Assembly: GCA_023055505.1 (NCBI GenBank)
Contig: JALIRH010000044.1
Coordinates: forward strand, 1,674,001-1,738,000
Direction of reading: 5' to 3'
Source: Callipepla californica brunnescens
Taxonomy: Eukaryota > Chordata > Aves > Galliformes > Odontophoridae
Length of the DNA stretch: 64,000 bases
The position numbers were made by a program, and so were the translations under genes. This document shows, one piece after another, positions 61,824 to 64,000 of this stretch. How positions within the stretch are numbered: the stretch's first letter is position 1; each line of letters starts with the position of its first letter. The notes beneath the pieces are model-generated. The model was given only the letters and a program-made list of their open reading frames with translations, made no database searches and was not told where the DNA came from.

Positions 61824-61848
61824 AAATTCATCATTCAACGATGAATTT
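61824..61848. other. 9-bp inverted repeat with 7-nt loop
   Basis: AAATTCATC, loop ATTCAAC, GATGAATTT. A second small inverted repeat (ATACTAT-TCATG-ATAGTAT) lies at 61981-61999. The AT-rich setting makes chance occurrence likely. Confidence 0.35.
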
Positions 61849-62486
61849 TGATCAGCCTCTGCTGCTGTTTTAGCAGCTCTTTTGTCATCTTCTCTTCACA
61901 TTCCCTAGCAATGAAGAGTTTTATTCTTGTGTGCCATTTGAGAATGTTTATTTGTTTTTTATGACCCACAGTTAATAATCATACTATTCATGATAGTATT
62001 CATTCAATCAATCATAATTATAATAATCATGCTATTTTTTTTCTTCCAATTCTCTGTCATCTAAGGAATAATCTTACTGTTAAATCCGAGGAAATATCCT
62101 TCTAGTTTATATATTGTTTCTTTTTTGTTTTCCCTGTTATTACTTAGTCCTAGACAGAGTTAAAAAGTTCAAAAGAATCTTGTCTTTTTTTCATTTTAGC
62201 TATACAGTACAGGAGTGTTTCTCATATAAACTCTACAGCAGATCAAAATGAGAGTAAGATTGTCACTAACATGTGAGAGGAGAATCAATTCCTCTCTATA
62301 GGCTACTGATCTTGTATGGAAGTTTATGAAGGCATTTCTTTCTGCAAATTTCTAAGCCATGTCAGGTGAAGCTTGTCTGCTACCATTTTTGAGAGCCTGC
62401 TCTATGCATACCACTAAAACTTAGCAATGAAACACCACTGTTTTTGTGCACAGACAGCTACGATTACATATATTGATTCTAGCTGT

Positions 62487-62567
62487 AGATGTCCCTGTTC
62501 ATTGCAGCAGGGTTGGACTAGACCCTTAATGATCCCTTCAACTCAAATGATTCTATGATTCTCTGTA
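62487..62567 (+). mobile_element. CR1 LINE, 3'-terminal fragment
   Basis: The block GTCCCTGTTCATTGCAGCAG is followed by GGTTGGACTAGACCC, GATCCCTTCAACTCAAATG and the terminal ATTCTATGATTCT repeat, the diagnostic CR1 3' end. About 80 bp remain. The element is dead. Confidence 0.88.
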
Positions 62568-64000
62568 GTCATTAGTGAACTTTCATAAAGATGTCTTCTT
62601 TGTGTGCCGTTTCCTTACCTGGCTTCTAAGTAATAAATCAGCATCTGGGATAACCAGATTTGAACTGGCTGAAGCTCAAACGTGAAGCCACATCTATTAT
62701 TTTTATTTAGTTGTGTGGTCCTAGAATAGCACAATATTAGCTTTGTTTAGGACTAGTTCTATGTTAAATGCCTGATTTAAATGACTGTAGCTTTTCTGAA
62801 TGTTATCCTGCAAAGATTTGATTTGTTCACCAACTTGCTTGTGCAACAGGCAATTGAGGCAAGGAGAGGGGGATGAAAGGCCTTGTTAACCTGTGAGTCT
62901 CTGTGGTCAGGGTATACTGTCAGAGTTCACTGGAGAAAGCAGCCTGGTGATGCAAAAGCTGTTCTTCTCCATTCTTGACACTGAGATTGTAGTGTTAAAC
63001 TTCAGTTTTGGCCTGTGCTTTCTGAATCTGGTAGATACTTAACTCATAAGAAAACCCAGGCTGAAACCATGATGAGATGAGATGTAGTGAGGGGAGATGG
63101 AAGGATTCTTTAATGGCAAGTGTTACAGAAGCACAATGATGTTATATCAGTCAAAGAGGGATTGCATTTAAAGCCACACAAGCATTGTGTCTTTAAATTC
63201 AAACATGTGTTTATGATTCATACTCATTAGAAACTCTTTCTTGGTACTTTCAAAAACCTGTGCTTTGTAGTGCAAAGTGCATTACTTTGAAAGGTTTTAA
63301 TCTGTCTGTATTTTGTAGCAGAAATGCTGCTATTTCTGGATTGACAGAAGCTTATTAATAAGTCATAACTACCATTGCTTGTGTTCAAAATAAGAATCCA
63401 AAAGCTGAATTTTAAGTAAAAACACACATACAGACCTACATGGTGGAGTGTCTGCCTTAGCAAAGTGTCTTGGTTTAGTACAGCAAAAAGCAAGTCTGTA
63501 ATATGTAGTGCAAAAATGAAGGGTCATTGTGAGGAGCAGTGTTTTGCTGGATCATATCCCTGCTTCAGGAAGTCTTCTGTACTTTAGGAAGTAACAAAAA
63601 TAGAGAAAGTGAGATTACAATTTAATCTAACTGGGCATGAAAATAAGCACAAATGTGTGTTAGAAACATTAAGATTTCATAGGATTTTTTTCTCCTTTGA
63701 AAGTGGAAGAGTGTTTCAAATAAGGAACATGCAGTAATTCAGTGCCCCAAGTGTGTGCTCTTTGAATTGCAGTAATTATTATTAGGGTAGGAGAGAAGGC
63801 ATAATCACTTCCATCATGCTATTTATTCTTTCTAGTGTGTTGCATCATTGAATGTATGGCAGGAAGGGTATCCTGCCAGTCTTTTGTGACACTTCAAAGA
63901 TGGCTGATCAGCAAGAAAGCTGAGTTTACTGTGCTGTGACCAATGAGATAACATTTTCATCTGACAACAATGACAATTACAGCAAGAGGGAAAGAAGGAC

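Larger units (their letters stand above)
46820..64000. other. Non-coding region downstream of CYP26A1, part 3
   Basis: About 17 kb of AT-rich DNA running to the end of the window. No gene, RNA gene or intact mobile element is recognised. It contains poly(A), GTTT and TTG simple repeats, three inverted repeats (49683, 52097, 61824) and a CR1 tail (62487-62567). Short open frames on both strands look random. Confidence 0.6.

Noticed and set aside
1..64000. CRISPR arrays, prokaryotic operons, tRNA or rRNA genes
   Set aside because: The window is vertebrate nuclear DNA. I saw no regularly spaced repeats, no tRNA-like cloverleaf with A/B boxes and no rRNA sequence.

Overview
This is vertebrate, almost certainly bird, nuclear DNA. 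The genes are split by GT/AG introns, there are CpG islands, and CR1-type LINE tails (the dominant avian interspersed repeat) are present. The CYP26A1 reading frame totals 492 codons and, from memory, is almost the same as the chicken protein, so a galliform or close relative is likely. Species cannot be fixed from sequence alone.

Layout, all genes on the + strand. (1) 1-5340: the 3' end of EXOC6 (Sec15 exocyst subunit). Only the last two coding exons are visible, plus 3'UTR and poly(A) signal; 1-4218 is intron. (2) 6.5-12.1 kb: CYP26C1, six coding exons, 555 codons. (3) 14.55-17.65 kb: CYP26A1, seven coding exons, 492 codons, behind a TATA box and the classical proximal DR5 retinoic-acid response element. 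(4) 17.65-64 kb: about 46 kb of AT-rich non-coding DNA with no recognisable gene. It holds three CR1 fragments, simple repeats, one isolated CpG island (45.0-45.5 kb) and several candidate nuclear-receptor sites.

CYP26A1 and CYP26C1 are tandem paralogues, both all-trans-retinoic-acid hydroxylases. The order EXOC6-CYP26C1-CYP26A1 is the conserved vertebrate order. Retinoic acid induces the enzymes that destroy it, and the sequence shows the hardware for this feedback: perfect DR5 elements (RGKTCA-N5-RGKTCA) lie at 14493-14509 (proximal) and 13357-13373 (about 1.2 kb upstream of the promoter).

The most interesting observations lie outside the genes. Two further perfect DR5 elements sit in the downstream desert at 27175 and 46552. 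The second belongs to a cluster of eight nuclear-receptor half-sites within 265 bp, 1 kb beyond the isolated CpG island. I propose this as an undescribed candidate downstream retinoic-acid-responsive element of the CYP26 locus. CYP26C1 also carries an unusually long Pro/Cys-rich in-frame insertion at the place where CYP26A1 has intron 5.
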